From assembly GCA_021200345.1 (NCBI GenBank), contig JAJQGR010000273.1:1-5789 (forward strand): a stretch of 5,789 nucleotides of DNA, read 5' to 3'. The notes below the pieces were generated by a model that saw nothing but the letters and a program-made list of their open reading frames with translations, was not told where the DNA came from and ran no database searches. Within the stretch, counting starts at the first letter, position 1. Each line of letters starts with the position of its first letter. This DNA is from Lachnospiraceae bacterium (GTDB taxonomy: Bacteria; Bacillota; Clostridia; Lachnospirales; Lachnospiraceae). The position numbers were made by a program, and so were the translations under genes. Positions 5,783-5,789 of the stretch are shown in pieces.

Positions 5783-5789
5783 GGAAGGA
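5783..5789 (+). promoter_or_regulatory. Possible ribosome binding site of a gene beyond the window
   Basis: GGAAGGA forms the last seven bases, 12 bases after the hydrolase stop. A gene starting just outside would continue the same transcript. No terminator-like hairpin is visible in the 19 bases after the stop. The window is too short to confirm this. Confidence 0.3.

Overview
The window looks like a piece of a Gram-positive, anaerobic, gut-type Clostridia chromosome (my guess is a Lachnospiraceae-like relative). The basis is the tight head-to-tail packing with strong AGGAGG-type ribosome binding sites, the moderate GC content, and a gene set typical of such genomes. This assignment is inference; no rRNA or marker gene is present. 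All genes lie on the + strand, and there is no gene-free stretch longer than 80 bases.

Left part (1-3505): the downstream portion of a sugar-uptake operon. It encodes the C-terminal part of a mannose-family PTS IIA protein (cut by the window edge), then complete IIB, IIC and IID proteins, and directly behind them a two-SIS-domain protein of about 359 residues. Genes overlap by 7-8 bases or are separated by 1-20 bases, so they are very probably co-transcribed and partly translationally coupled. The PTS would import and phosphorylate a sugar, and the SIS protein would act on the sugar phosphate inside the cell. SIS enzymes with an E-x-E...HGP motif next to a mannose-family PTS are known from amino-sugar and Amadori-product systems, such as the Gfr glucoselysine/fructoselysine system and Aga-type systems. 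A glycated amine or amino sugar is therefore the best substrate guess, but the sequence does not fix it.

Boundary (3511-3567): a clear intrinsic terminator, a 10-bp perfect stem with an inner second stem followed by seven T, closes the PTS-SIS operon.

Right part (3586-5770): a MATE-family multidrug/toxin-type exporter and a cysteine-rich metallo-beta-lactamase-fold hydrolase. Their reading frames overlap by 26 bases, so they form a translationally linked pair. Whether they belong to the sugar pathway or are an independent unit fed by terminator read-through or an unseen promoter is open. The window ends 19 bases after the hydrolase stop, in what may be the ribosome binding site of another gene.

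Nothing here is clearly a new system. The points most worth a second look are the substrate of the PTS-SIS operon and the MATE-hydrolase pair with its Cys-rich, partly altered metal-site motif.
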